Source of the DNA: Apibacter adventoris
Lineage (GTDB): Bacteria > Bacteroidota > Bacteroidia > Flavobacteriales > Weeksellaceae
Direction: 5' to 3'
Length of the DNA stretch: 64,000 bases
NCBI RefSeq assembly: GCF_002964975.1
Contig: NZ_PSZM01000024.1
Location: forward strand, 93,815 to 157,814
Of the stretch, positions 8,485-16,551 are shown in pieces. Within the stretch, counting starts at the first letter, position 1, and each line of letters begins with the position of its first letter. A program made the position numbers and the translations under genes. Under the pieces are notes generated by a model that was given only the letters and a program-made list of their open reading frames with translations, searched no databases and had not been told where the DNA came from.

Positions 8485-9414
8485 TCACTCATTACTTTCT
8501 TTTCTTAAATTTGCATTTAATTGCATCAATTTTTCAACTTCATTATTGTCATTTAATTTATATCTTTTCAACAACTCGAAAAAACCATTCATGTTTACCT
8601 GTCTTTTTGAATTAGCTAATACTTGCCTTAATTTGTCCTTGTCAGTTTTCTGGAAATCATATCCGTAATTATTGAGAAATATCATTACTGTCAAATGGAG
8701 AAAATATAATCTATCCCATCTTCTTCTATTTTCTACTGGAGAAATTCCATCAAACCAACAATATAATTCGTGAAGTGATTGTTGTAATTCCTTTAAGTTT
8801 TGTATGTATTCTGAATAAGATTTAAGACCATTTTCCGTAATAATTACATCTGGAAATAAATTTAGGTTATCCCTAAAAAAATGATCTGTTGCATGTGTAC
8901 CATCTGCATTTTTTCCTTCAACAAATTGTAAATCACAAAATAACTGAGAAATTACTCGTAAAAACTTAATGAACTCTAGATCATTCTTTGATGCTAAGGT
9001 AGTGTCAATAAATATTATCTCTTTTTGGATTTTTTTTATCCAAGCAAATATAGAAAGGAAACGATAAATAAAAGAATGAAAATAATAGTGCGGTTTGCTA
9101 TAATCATTATCTTTTTCTGGAATGCAATGCCATCCTTTTGAATGGTTTTCTGAAAAATTCCACATTCTATAATTAAAGTCTTCACAAGCAGTAAGCAGAT
9201 GAACTTTGTACTTTGCAAGAACATCTTTAATCTTTTTTTGCTGATTAAATTTATGTTCTGTTTCAAGTTTCCTTTTGTGTAGCTTATTTTCAAAGTAATT
9301 CTTAATTACTATTGTTAGCAAAAATGTTATAAATGAAACAATGGCACTTATTAGAGCCACTTGGAATGCGTTTAGAGTATAGTTCTCAATAATTGCCTTT
9401 ATATTTTCTTCCAT
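8485..9414 (-). CDS. Hypothetical protein with one N-terminal membrane helix
   Basis: This is a 309-residue protein with no family that I recognise. One hydrophobic helix at about residues 17-38 is followed by a strongly basic stretch and a long soluble, mostly helical domain. The domain is rich in aromatic residues and has a CDLQFVEGKNADGTHATDHFF segment near the middle. The layout suggests a membrane-anchored cytoplasmic protein. It is probably the first gene of a two-gene unit with the downstream hypothetical gene. It sits between a traG remnant and a decayed hydrolase, so acquisition with a mobile element is likely. A defence or signalling role is possible but nothing in the sequence proves one. 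Confidence 0.55.
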   Translation of the reverse strand: MEENIKAIIENYTLNAFQVALISAIVSFITFLLTIVIKNYFENKLHKRKLETEHKFNQQKKIKDVLAKYKVHLLTACEDFNYRMWNFSENHSKGWHCIPEKDNDYSKPHYYFHSFIYRFLSIFAWIKKIQKEIIFIDTTLASKNDLEFIKFLRVISQLFCDLQFVEGKNADGTHATDHFFRDNLNLFPDVIITENGLKSYSEYIQNLKELQQSLHELYCWFDGISPVENRRRWDRLYFLHLTVMIFLNNYGYDFQKTDKDKLRQVLANSKRQVNMNGFFELLKRYKLNDNNEVEKLMQLNANLRKESNE

Positions 9415-9459
9415 AGCTTCTTATCTTTATTATAATTCCATCATACCGGTTACTATTTC

Positions 9460-10808
9460 TCAATAAAGTCCACACTTATGAGCTATATCTAAAACCATAG
9501 AAGAAGAATAACCTCCAGTTGCTCCATTATGCCAATATAACTCTTTATTATCTTCTGATTTGATAATATGCCATCCCAATGCCACCTCGATTCTTTCATT
9601 TAAGATGTAAGTTGGAGTCCTTGTTAAAGCTAATTCCACATTGGTACTATCAAATTGGGCTTTTGCAAATTTAGATAAATCATTTGTTGTTGACAAAATC
9701 CCTCCTGCACCTAATAATACATCGGAATTCCACTCCCAGTTTTTAATTGTGTTTCCATCATCTAATCCGCAGACTAAACTTCCTTTGACTTTACTTATAT
9801 TTGTGAACGAACTTGTCATTTCATATTTTTCGAAAATTTTTTCTTCAAATAGGTCTTCTAGATTTTCTCCTTCAACTAAACTTAATGTATACCCTAGTAT
9901 ACCAACTCCTAAGTTTGAATATTTATATTGTTTATGAGACAATTGAATAGAATCTAAATCTTTTTGAAGATAGGAGTACAAATCATTTTTATTATATTCT
10001 TTGTATGGATTAACAAAATTTTCTTTTGTACTTAACTTTAAATAATTTAGAGCATTTAAATTTGAAGGCAATGCAGATAAACCCGATGTATGATTAGATA
10101 AACTTTTGAAATTAAGCTCTATATTATCCTTGAACGGAAAATTATAGCACTTGCTAATATTATCGTCTAATTTGATAAAAGAGTTGCTGTAAAAACTTTA
10201 GATATAGAACCTATTTCAAAAACCGCATTTTTGTTTTCTACTTCTTTTAATGTGTTATTTGATTTTACAATACCATAAAAGCTAGTAACTCCATCTTTTA
10301 TAAAAGCAATCGCTATCTGAGTATTGTTAGGAAAGTCTTTAGTCTGTTCTACAATTGCATTAATCTGTTTTTGAGGGAGATTCTTTAATGCACTCTTTTC
10401 ATAGGACTTAGGGTTTGATCTAGATATATTATAGGGTTTGAAAAGAAACTCTTCTATTTTATCTTATTCATTGATTGTTAACATCAGAACAAGCTTTTTT
10501 CTCTCAAAAGTTATTTTATAGAATACATTAGAACCATTTTCCGATTGTTTTACTAATTGACTATTGATGATATTACCACAGTTGTTTTTAAGGTATGATA
10601 AAAATTGATTTGTAATATCTAAGGTTAATACTTGTTTCATCTCATTAGAGAATGAATTCTGAAATGTATCGTAATTACCGGAATTGTAAGAGTCTTGTAG
10701 TTTACTTGCTATGCTGTCAAATTTCTTATTCTGAGCCGACATGTAATTGCTAGGTAAGCTAATTATTAGAAATAATAAATTTAGATACACTCTCATATTT
10801 CTTGTCAT
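9460..10808 (-). pseudogene. Beta-lactamase-fold serine hydrolase with N-terminal extension, broken
   Basis: One ancestral reading frame can be followed across three pieces. First comes a signal peptide (ends near MSAQ) and a ~95-residue N-terminal domain. It stops at TAA 10464-10466 and continues in the same frame with DKIEEFLFKPYNIS. The second piece contains the nucleophile motif SISK (within GSISKVFTATLL). Near 10174-10183 the frame shifts, apparently with loss of several codons. The third piece holds NHTSGL, the YSN motif, GAGGILST and HNGATGG, which are the class C / PBP4*-like signatures. The C-terminus is also short, ending at KCGLY. With a nonsense codon and a frameshift, no active enzyme is expected, although the third part is a long open frame. 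Confidence 0.8.
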
Positions 10809-10832
10809 ATCAAGCAGATTATATATATCAAT

Positions 10833-11789
10833 TTATCTTTGGAATTTATATTTCAATCCAATAGAGCCATAGGCAGAGACACCAAAGCTAGGATGTTTAT
10901 CAGATTCTATTTTATTAAATCCATTATTATCATAAGAAATAGACTTATCATCATCAAAAAAAGCTTTGATAGTCCTATCCTTATAGTACACTTCACGCGA
11001 CATACTTACTCCTATTGTTATAGGAATTGATAGAGATTTACCTAGCAAAAATTCAGGTTGCAATCCTAGATATCCATATTGAGTAACAAAATACATATCT
11101 TTACCATCCTTATTTACAGCAGACATCAACCCTTTAAATTCACCAATTAATCCTAATTTAAACTTGTCATTAAACTGAGTAGTAACACCGATTTTAAATG
11201 AATTGTACATAGACAAATTGAATTGATATTTACCGTCTAACCTCCAATCTAGATAAAATGAGGGGAATATCATTGGATAACCCAAAGCATTATTTAGAGC
11301 AACACCTACACCCCAATCTAGATTCTGTTTGGCATGACGGATAAATAAGACTCCACCTTGTCCTAATATTGCTTTTCCTGATATTTTATCTAAGTCAGAT
11401 GTAAATATGCCTACACCCAATAAAGCCATCATTGACCATTTATCGTTTAATGGTCGTATATGAATTAATCCCACTTGAGCATTAAGAATTTCAGATTCAG
11501 AATAAATTTTTGATAAATTTTCGTTTCCTAAAGAAGCATAAGTACCACTTAATGCAACAGCCCACGCTTTAGGCTTATTATTTTCATTCATTTTGATGGA
11601 TATTGGTACCTGTACACTTCCATCAATTGTTTTTAAATCACCCTTTCCTCCTAATTTATTTCCGTCGGCATCTTTAAATTTTGATGATGTAATATATTCT
11701 GATTTTATCTCTATCTGTGCGTATCCATTATTTCCAAATACTATGATAAAAAAGCTAATCGTTACTATTTTCATTAATTTATATTCCAT
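10833..11789 (-). CDS. DUF6268-type outer-membrane beta-barrel protein (copy A)
   Basis: The protein has a Sec signal peptide ending in YAQ, followed by alternating beta strands that read like a small outer-membrane barrel. It includes the segment HIRPLNDKWSMMALLGVGI and ends in an aromatic-basic C-terminus (YKFQR). It is about 318 residues from the chosen start; the frame is open further upstream but that part has no signal peptide. Met at 11774 is an equally good start. It is a paralogue of the gene at 12770-13672, sharing RPLNDKWSMMA and GYPM(I/V)F. Function is unknown. The assignment to DUF6268 is from memory of the family pattern. It has its own 221-bp upstream region with candidate regulator repeats. 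Confidence 0.65.
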   Translation of the reverse strand: MEYKLMKIVTISFFIIVFGNNGYAQIEIKSEYITSSKFKDADGNKLGGKGDLKTIDGSVQVPISIKMNENNKPKAWAVALSGTYASLGNENLSKIYSESEILNAQVGLIHIRPLNDKWSMMALLGVGIFTSDLDKISGKAILGQGGVLFIRHAKQNLDWGVGVALNNALGYPMIFPSFYLDWRLDGKYQFNLSMYNSFKIGVTTQFNDKFKLGLIGEFKGLMSAVNKDGKDMYFVTQYGYLGLQPEFLLGKSLSIPITIGVSMSREVYYKDRTIKAFFDDDKSISYDNNGFNKIESDKHPSFGVSAYGSIGLKYKFQR

Positions 11790-11850
11790 AATTGTTTTTT
11801 TATGATTACAAAAACGAAAGTAGACAATAAGAGATAGCAGATTTTTTATA

Positions 11851-11881
11851 TAGACCAAAGTAATATTTTTGTAGACAAACG
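11851..11881 (-). promoter_or_regulatory. Candidate LytTR-type direct repeats upstream of DUF6268 copy A
   Basis: On the plus strand TAGACCAAAG (11851) and TAGACAAACG (11872) are imperfect direct repeats 21 bp apart; a third, TAGACAATAA, is at 11821. Read on the gene's strand they give TTTG(G)TCTA, resembling the TTCGTCAA repeats at 13748-13779. Repeats one helical period doubled apart are what LytTR-domain regulators bind. The functional link is inferred. Confidence 0.35.
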
Positions 11882-12010
11882 AAATCAAGAACACATATCT
11901 GTTAGTTTGAATATTATTTTTTCTTTTCAACTGATAAACCATCTTTCTAAAAAGAGAATAATAAAAGCAAGGTTTTAGCAAAGAATACTCTTGAAATATG
12001 TTATTCTTTT

Positions 12011-12766
12011 TTACTTGTATTTTCTCATTTTTATTACGATATAAATACAGAATGGCATAAACAAACCAACAAGACTTAAATATAGCATTTCTATCAATTT
12101 TATATTTTGAGATATATTGACAACAATTTCTTCAAATAGTAATAAGGCACATAAATTAAATGATGAATGTATTATGATAGCAGCGACTATATTTCCTTTT
12201 GTTTTTAGATATAACCAACTGATAATAATAGAAAGTTCTGTGGTTAATAGTATGTATATAAAAAAAACGAAAATTCCTGCTTGAAATCGTAAGTGCCAAA
12301 TGCCCCAAAAAACACCAATAAGAACACTTGAAATTAAATATGAATGTTTTCTCAGAAGTATGGGTAACATAAAACCTCTCCATCCTATTTCTTCTCCAAT
12401 ACTGCCCAAGATAATCAAGAGTAGGTATAAAGAATACATACCTAAAGAATGATGTAAAGTTGGAAATAAAAACCCTTGATGTTTTATAAACGATATTATC
12501 AAGAAAGAAATTCCACATACAACAAAAGGTATAGTAAAAGCCAATATATACCATTTAATATCAGTTTTATTGAAAGCCATTTTATACAAAAGTTTTTTCA
12601 GACCAATTTTCCCATTTATCAAATAAGTCATCCAAATCGCAAAAAAGGCAGGAGTCCATTGTTGTGGTACTTCATCTAAGGAATAGATTACCGTAATCGC
12701 TAATACCAAACAGATATTTAATAGACTATATAAAGAAATTAAATGATTGGCTATAAATTTTTTCAT
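12011..12766 (-). CDS. CPBP-family intramembrane glutamic protease
   Basis: This is a 251-residue polytopic membrane protein with about seven hydrophobic helices. The CPBP (CAAX protease / bacteriocin-processing) signature is complete: EEIGWRG with Glu125, Glu126 and Arg130, then FWGIWH with His158, and a third motif HSSFN with His200. The family cleaves substrates within the membrane, or in some cases protects against bacteriocins. The start lies 3 bp after the stop of the preceding DUF6268 gene, so the two are translated from one message. The pairing with an outer-membrane barrel and a divergent two-component system suggests a role in envelope sensing or processing; the substrate is unknown. 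Confidence 0.85.
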   Translation of the reverse strand: MKKFIANHLISLYSLLNICLVLAITVIYSLDEVPQQWTPAFFAIWMTYLINGKIGLKKLLYKMAFNKTDIKWYILAFTIPFVVCGISFLIISFIKHQGFLFPTLHHSLGMYSLYLLLIILGSIGEEIGWRGFMLPILLRKHSYLISSVLIGVFWGIWHLRFQAGIFVFFIYILLTTELSIIISWLYLKTKGNIVAAIIIHSSFNLCALLLFEEIVVNISQNIKLIEMLYLSLVGLFMPFCIYIVIKMRKYK

Positions 12767-12769
12767 ACC

Positions 12770-13672
12770 CTAAAATCCTATATTTAGCCCTGCTGAAGTA
12801 TAAGGAGCTATTTGAAAATAATATTCTTTATCCTGAAACATGCTTTTTATGTTTCTATTCGTTATCTCAGCTGGGCGTATTGCACTAATACCAGCTGTAA
12901 TGAGTATAAAAATCTGTTTGCCTATCTTTATTTCGGGACGGAATCCTGCTACAATATATTGGTGTGAGAATATCTTATCTTTTCCATCTTGTTCTATAAA
13001 AGCCATTTGTCCATTCATTTCGGCTACAATATTTAGGCTTAAATATTTGTTGACGTTATATCCTGCTGACATTTCTAAGCCGTCCATCATTGATATCTTT
13101 ACAGCATATTTCCCTTCGGCAGTCCAATTAAAATAAAAAGCAAGAAATACCATTGGATAGCCGAAAGAATTATTCATAGATATACCTAAACCGAGTTCAA
13201 GATTTGGTTTAAAATGATAAATAAAAATAGCAGAAGCATTTCCAAGTACATTTTTTAATCGGATTTTGGAAAATTGGGTACTTGGCATATAAATACCTCC
13301 GCCAACACTTGCCATCATAGACCATTTGTCATTTAATGGACGAAGATGATCAAGACTTAGCCCCATATTCATAATTTCATCGATGACTAAAGGCTCTGTA
13401 AAATTTTTGTTATCAAGTTTTGCATAAGCTCCTCCTGCACTAATAGACCACATCTTTAGACGGTTCTTATCATTTAGACTCACAGACAATGGAATATTAA
13501 TACCTCCCTGATATACTGTTGCTGAACCTTTGCTATTTCCGATCTTTTCATCTCGATCTCCTTCTGTCATACGGTAACCGGATTTACCGAAATATTCCGT
13601 TTTAAACATGATTTGTGCATTTATGTTTGTATATCCAATAAGCATAAATGCAATAACTAATATCTTTTTCAT
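12770..13672 (-). CDS. DUF6268-type outer-membrane beta-barrel protein (copy B)
   Basis: This 300-residue protein starts with a signal peptide (MKKILVIAFMLIGYTNINAQ) and then has repeated amphipathic strands, HLRPLNDKWSMMASVGGGIY in the middle, and a terminal aromatic (NIGF). It is a clear paralogue of copy A. It is the first gene of a unit with the CPBP protease gene, which follows after 3 bp. It is divergent from a LytS/LytR-like pair across a 145-bp gap that carries the TTTGACGAAT repeats, so it is a plausible target of that system. No enzymatic motif is seen. The family name is from memory. Confidence 0.65.
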   Translation of the reverse strand: MKKILVIAFMLIGYTNINAQIMFKTEYFGKSGYRMTEGDRDEKIGNSKGSATVYQGGINIPLSVSLNDKNRLKMWSISAGGAYAKLDNKNFTEPLVIDEIMNMGLSLDHLRPLNDKWSMMASVGGGIYMPSTQFSKIRLKNVLGNASAIFIYHFKPNLELGLGISMNNSFGYPMVFLAFYFNWTAEGKYAVKISMMDGLEMSAGYNVNKYLSLNIVAEMNGQMAFIEQDGKDKIFSHQYIVAGFRPEIKIGKQIFILITAGISAIRPAEITNRNIKSMFQDKEYYFQIAPYTSAGLNIGF

Positions 13673-13747
13673 ATTGAGTTTTTTTTAATGAATAATTTGA
13701 TTCTGTTTCATCAAAATTCATTTTTTTAGAATGTTATTACGATTTTT

Positions 13748-13779
13748 TTTGACGAATCATTGAGTTGCCTTTGACGAAT
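13748..13779. promoter_or_regulatory. Direct repeats, candidate LytTR operator in divergent promoter
   Basis: TTTGACGAAT occurs at 13748-13757 and again, identical, at 13770-13779. The start-to-start distance is 22 bp (12-bp spacer), which matches the arrangement of LytTR-domain binding sites. The site lies between the DUF6268/CPBP unit and the two-component genes and could control both directions. Confidence 0.55.
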
Positions 13780-13805
13780 GATAATAGACCTGTCAGTTAA
13801 TGCGT

Positions 13806-13813
13806 TAAATTTG
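13806..13813 (+). promoter_or_regulatory. -7 box of the two-component genes, almost touching the start codon
   Basis: TAAATTTG fits TAnnTTTG. The ATG of the kinase gene begins 5 nt after it, so the transcript would have little or no leader. No -33 TTTG is found 19 bp upstream; activation through the nearby repeats is possible. Confidence 0.45.
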
Positions 13814-13817
13814 TAGT

Positions 13818-14840
13818 ATGAGAATAAAAAATTATATAATAGAGAATTACATTATTCTTATCTTTTGGGTAATTGTAACTTTTGTTATGTGGTTACAGAT
13901 CATTCCACAAACAGAGTCTTTGATTGAAGCTACATTATATCCAGTTTTGGCAATGTTATCTGTTTTCCCATTTGTAAAATATCTAAGCGAGACATTATTA
14001 CAGAGGGCAATGAAGCAAAAAACAACAGTGGTCTTCATCCTTCAGTTTTTAGGTATTTCAATCATTACAGGTATAATTTTCACCTTATATCAATATTTTT
14101 TCACTTTTTTAGAGAAAGAAGGAGTTTTTCCTCTATCGATATATTTCAATATGGATGATCTTCCTAACTTTTATATACTTATCTTTCTCTCGTCAGGAAT
14201 TTTGATCAATTTATGCATTTGTGGACTACGTTTTTTTCAGGAAAATACAAAGTTGAAACGAACACTTATCGAGTACCAGCTTCGATCTTTACAACACCAA
14301 GTTACTCCGCATTTTATGTTCAATGTATTGAACCATATCCATATATTGATGCAGACAAATGTAAAATTGGCATCTAATCTGTTGATTAAATATTCCGAAA
14401 TTTTGCGTTATCAACTATATAATGGAGACAAGCAAATAACATTGGAGCAAGATATTCAATTCCTGAAAGATTATATTGCGGTTGAAGAGTTTCGTTGGGA
14501 AGATAAATTAACAGTTTCTAGTTCTTGGGAAATAGAAAAACCTCAAATGGAGATACCATCATTGTTGTTTATCACATTTATCGAAAACGCATTTAAGCAT
14601 GTATCGAAGTCCGGTTTTGAAAAAGGATATATCAATATTGACTTTGAGCAAAAAGAGAATACAATCTCCCTAAATGTGGAAAACTCTAAGTCCACATTAT
14701 CCACAAAGAAAAAGAACGTAGGAGGTTTAGGTTTAAAAAATATAAAACAACGATTGGAAATTCTATATTTTGGAAAATATAACTTGTCTGTAAAAGAAAC
14801 AGAGGCTACATACCATACCAAAATTATTATTAATATATAA
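13818..14840 (+). CDS. LytS/YehU-type sensor histidine kinase
   Basis: This is a 340-residue kinase with four predicted transmembrane helices in the first ~140 residues and almost no extracytoplasmic domain, so it probably senses a membrane-linked signal or protein. The His_kinase signature (PF06580 type) LQHQVTPHFMFNVLNHI puts the phospho-accepting histidine at residue 165. The ATPase domain follows, with FIENAFKHV (N-box) and GGLGLKNIKQRL (G-box). Its stop codon is 2 bp before the start of the response regulator gene, so the two are translationally linked. This is a standard LytTR two-component pair; the stimulus is unknown. Confidence 0.9.
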   Translation: MRIKNYIIENYIILIFWVIVTFVMWLQIIPQTESLIEATLYPVLAMLSVFPFVKYLSETLLQRAMKQKTTVVFILQFLGISIITGIIFTLYQYFFTFLEKEGVFPLSIYFNMDDLPNFYILIFLSSGILINLCICGLRFFQENTKLKRTLIEYQLRSLQHQVTPHFMFNVLNHIHILMQTNVKLASNLLIKYSEILRYQLYNGDKQITLEQDIQFLKDYIAVEEFRWEDKLTVSSSWEIEKPQMEIPSLLFITFIENAFKHVSKSGFEKGYINIDFEQKENTISLNVENSKSTLSTKKKNVGGLGLKNIKQRLEILYFGKYNLSVKETEATYHTKIIINI

Positions 14841-14842
14841 AA

Positions 14843-15595
14843 ATGACTGAACTAATCTCAAAAAATACAATACAAACTCAACTAAGCTGTTTAGTGGTTG
14901 ATGATGAATCTATTGCGATAAAAGGAATTGAGAATTATATAAGCAAAATAGATTTTATGGAAGTTACTGATACATGTTCATCAGCATTAGAAGCAGCTGA
15001 GATATTCAAAAAGAAAAAGATCGATCTGATGTTTTTGGATATTAATATGCCTCATCTTTCAGGGTTAGAGTTCTTAGAATCACTTGGGAAACCTCCGTTA
15101 ACGATAATCACTACCGCTTATTCTGAGTATGCACTTGATGGCTTCAGACTTAATGTCGTTGATTATCTCTTGAAACCAATTGCATTTCAGCGTTTCTTTC
15201 AAGCTATATCGAAAGCTCAGGATATGTTTCGATCTCAAGAGATATTGCAAAATGAACAAGAGGGAGTGATGACAAATATGTATGTTCGGCAAGGAGATGC
15301 TTTTCAACGAATTGCATGGGAAGATATTCTTTATGCCGAAGGAATGCAGAATTATGTAAAATTGTATTTTACGAATAAGGTATTAACAATACATCAGACA
15401 ATGGCTTCTTTGGAAGAAATCCTACCTCAATATTATTTTTTCAGGATACACCGATCGTACTTGATAAATATATCTCATATTCATAAAATATCGGGAGGAC
15501 AGGTTCTTATTAATGGCAGTCTCCTACCTATTGCGAAGCCAAGACGAGAGAAACTTTTAAACACTGTGGTATATAAGAATTTGATAAGTAAATGA
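14843..15595 (+). CDS. LytTR-family response regulator
   Basis: The 250-residue protein has a receiver domain followed by a LytTR DNA-binding domain. In the receiver, acidic residues VVDDE (20-22), the phospho-acceptor Asp66 in FLDINMP, Thr90/91 and Lys111 in LLKPI are present. The C-terminal domain (about 145-245) shows the LytTR hallmarks: ILYAEGMQNYVKLYF, the HQTMASLEEILP linker and FFRIHRSYLINISHI. LytTR domains bind two direct repeats about 21-22 bp apart, and such repeats lie upstream of the kinase gene. Probable targets are the divergent DUF6268/CPBP genes. Confidence 0.92.
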   Translation: MTELISKNTIQTQLSCLVVDDESIAIKGIENYISKIDFMEVTDTCSSALEAAEIFKKKKIDLMFLDINMPHLSGLEFLESLGKPPLTIITTAYSEYALDGFRLNVVDYLLKPIAFQRFFQAISKAQDMFRSQEILQNEQEGVMTNMYVRQGDAFQRIAWEDILYAEGMQNYVKLYFTNKVLTIHQTMASLEEILPQYYFFRIHRSYLINISHIHKISGGQVLINGSLLPIAKPRREKLLNTVVYKNLISK

Positions 15596-16330
15596 GATTC
15601 TAAATATTATGTTATCTATTTGTAATATAGCTATTTGAAATAATGGAAACACAAAATTATTATCATTGTTGACTTTCCTATCTTTAAACATCTGTTATTC
15701 AACAGATAAATTTTATTTACCTCTTGTTCATACGGATTAAACGTTTCTATGAATACCAACTCCATATGAGTTTTGTTTAATTTCAGAATATTTTAGTGTA
15801 GTCGAATTCTGCTTTGCAGTTTTTTGTCTAATATCAAAACTTATTAATTTTAGATAATACTGTTTTTAAAACATCAAGTGCTATTAATTTAAAGCTTTTA
15901 TAAGTTTTAGTAACTGTAGAAACTAAAAAATAATGTAATAATTTCGTAAACCATAAATCATAAATAACTTGTCAATCATAATATTGAGAAAAGATTTGAG
16001 GATATCAGTATTTAAAACAGTTTCATTAATATCAAAAAATAAAACATTTAGTTTTAGAAAGCATCTAATTTTTCATGATATAATTATTTTATAAAAACAA
16101 ACATTAATATATATTTTGGGTTTAATAAATTAAAGTTTAGTTATGTATCTGATAATACTATCTTGTGCATTCATTTCTGTATGTTTTTTAGATTAAAATA
16201 ATTTGAATATTTCAAATAAAATGCAAATAATATTTTCCTAATTTGATTTAATCCTTTTATAACTGGTTATAGAAAAATAAATTTAATTTGTTTAATTACT
16301 GTCTTATATCACAATAAATTTTAAAACAAA
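15596..16330. other. Long AT-rich intergenic stretch, no gene seen
   Basis: About 735 bp between the response regulator and the terminator of the carboxymuconolactone-type gene. No coding frame, tRNA or clear repeat was found on either strand. It could be decayed sequence, but no remnant is recognisable. Confidence 0.6.
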
Positions 16331-16370
16331 ATAAAAGTCCTGTATTCTAGTGAAATATCAGGACTATTTA
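16331..16370 (-). terminator. Intrinsic terminator downstream of the CMD-like gene
   Basis: AGTCCTG (16339-16345) pairs with CAGGACT (16361-16367). On the minus strand the stem is followed by TTTATTTT. It lies 185 bp past the stop of the minus-strand gene at 16552. Confidence 0.55.
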
Positions 16371-16551
16371 GTTTTAAACACTGAAAATTAATTTACTGAA
16401 AATTGTTCATAACTCTACTCTTAATTATAAGAAATAAAACATTTTAATATTAAATTTAAATATAAAGATCAATTTATTTTCAATTAAAAAATATTTTAAT
16501 TATATTGCTGATAATTAAAAACATATATTAGAATTATTATATGTTTTTTAC

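Noticed and set aside
10190..11030. Possibility that the 114-residue secreted protein at 10464-10808 is a separate gene
   Set aside because: The frame continues after its stop codon into the hydrolase sequence, so it is the 5' part of a pseudogene.
12156..12554. 132-residue frame on the same strand inside the CPBP protease gene
   Set aside because: It overlaps the well-supported CPBP frame and has biased low-complexity composition.
15596..16551. Long gap searched for a small RNA, prophage piece or CRISPR array
   Set aside because: No repeats with regular spacing, no tRNA-like fold and no coding pattern were seen, apart from one terminator.
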